DNA from: Turnera subulata
Lineage: Eukaryota > Streptophyta > Magnoliopsida > Malpighiales > Passifloraceae
Direction of reading: 5' to 3'
Length of the DNA stretch: 64,000 bases
NCBI GenBank assembly: GCA_028386065.3
Contig: JAKUCV010000435.1
Location: forward strand, 124,287 to 188,286
Position 1 is the stretch's first letter; every line of letters starts with the position of its first letter. This document shows, piece after piece, positions 63,774 to 64,000 of the stretch. The translations under genes were made by a program, and so were the position numbers. Below the pieces are notes generated by a model that saw only the letters and a program-made list of their open reading frames with translations, searched no databases and was not told the DNA's origin.

Positions 63774-64000
63774 TAGGGGTGAGCAAATTTACCGACCTGA
63801 CCGTGCCGAACCGATACCGCGGTTAAACCGACGGTATCGGCTCGAAAAATGGTCAAGCGCACCAGCCACCCCCCCTATTTGTACCGTGCCGACAGAACCG
63901 ATAGGTTGAGTCGGTCGGGAGCGTTTCGAGCCGACGGTACTCGGCACAGGCCGATACCGCCAGCCCAACACCCCCAAAACTCACAGGCCCCCCAACCCCA
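63774..64000. mobile_element. hAT-like transposon end, open at the window edge
   Basis: The sequence starts TAGGGGTGAGCAAATTTACC, the common terminal repeat of plant hAT elements. It continues with clustered short motifs (cgataccgc, gacggtatcgg, gccgacggtac) that could be subterminal repeats. The other end is outside the window, so the class is provisional. Confidence 0.55.

Overview
The window is nuclear DNA of a flowering plant, most likely a woody eudicot. The evidence is spliced plant genes, a plant MIR319 hairpin, a nuclear tRNA-Leu, plant L1-type LINEs, SINEs, LTR elements, a chloroplast psbD-psbC fragment, and a tandem cluster of P-class pentatricopeptide repeat (PPR) genes of the restorer-of-fertility-like (RFL) type. 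The species cannot be named from sequence alone.

Layout. (1) 1-5.07 kb is one copy of a ~5 kb segmental duplication whose partner is ~26.5-31.5 kb. It holds a wrecked PPR gene with two foldbacks, a decayed GRF zinc-finger gene, and the 3' end of a second PPR gene cut by a CACTA transposon end. (2) 5.07-6.75 kb is CACTA-derived, with one N flanked by an exact 216-bp repeat that looks like an assembly join. (3) 6.75-17.1 kb is a decayed LINE with a nested 4,477-bp solo LTR, followed by a second short antisense LINE. (4) 18.47-47.18 kb is the PPR cluster, all on the minus strand. It contains intact genes of 528, about 1,385, 1,312 and 550 residues, pseudogenes at 27.6-28.9 and 42.6-44.3 kb, and a non-autonomous LTR retrotransposon at 20.66-26.15 kb. 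(5) 47.36 kb carries tRNA-Leu(AAG), and 48.69-51.18 kb carries a four-exon ATG18-type autophagy gene. (6) 56.1-56.3 kb carries a MIR319 precursor. (7) 60.58-61.71 kb is a retroposed transcript with an 18-bp target duplication and an ORF I do not recognise. 63.08-63.35 kb is plastid DNA, and a hAT-like end begins at 63.77 kb.

The most striking content is the pair of very large RFL-type PPR genes at 31.1-35.3 and 37.0-40.9 kb. They have 36 and 34 motifs, built mostly from a 105-residue (315-bp) higher-order unit of three PPR motifs. Their 3' halves are nearly the same motif for motif, while their 5' halves differ by whole units and carry relocated blocks. This suggests a locus generating new RNA-binding proteins by unequal exchange of 315-bp units. 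Family knowledge says RFL proteins are usually mitochondrial, bind specific RNAs one base per motif, and often suppress cytoplasmic male-sterility transcripts. The targets of these proteins are not known.
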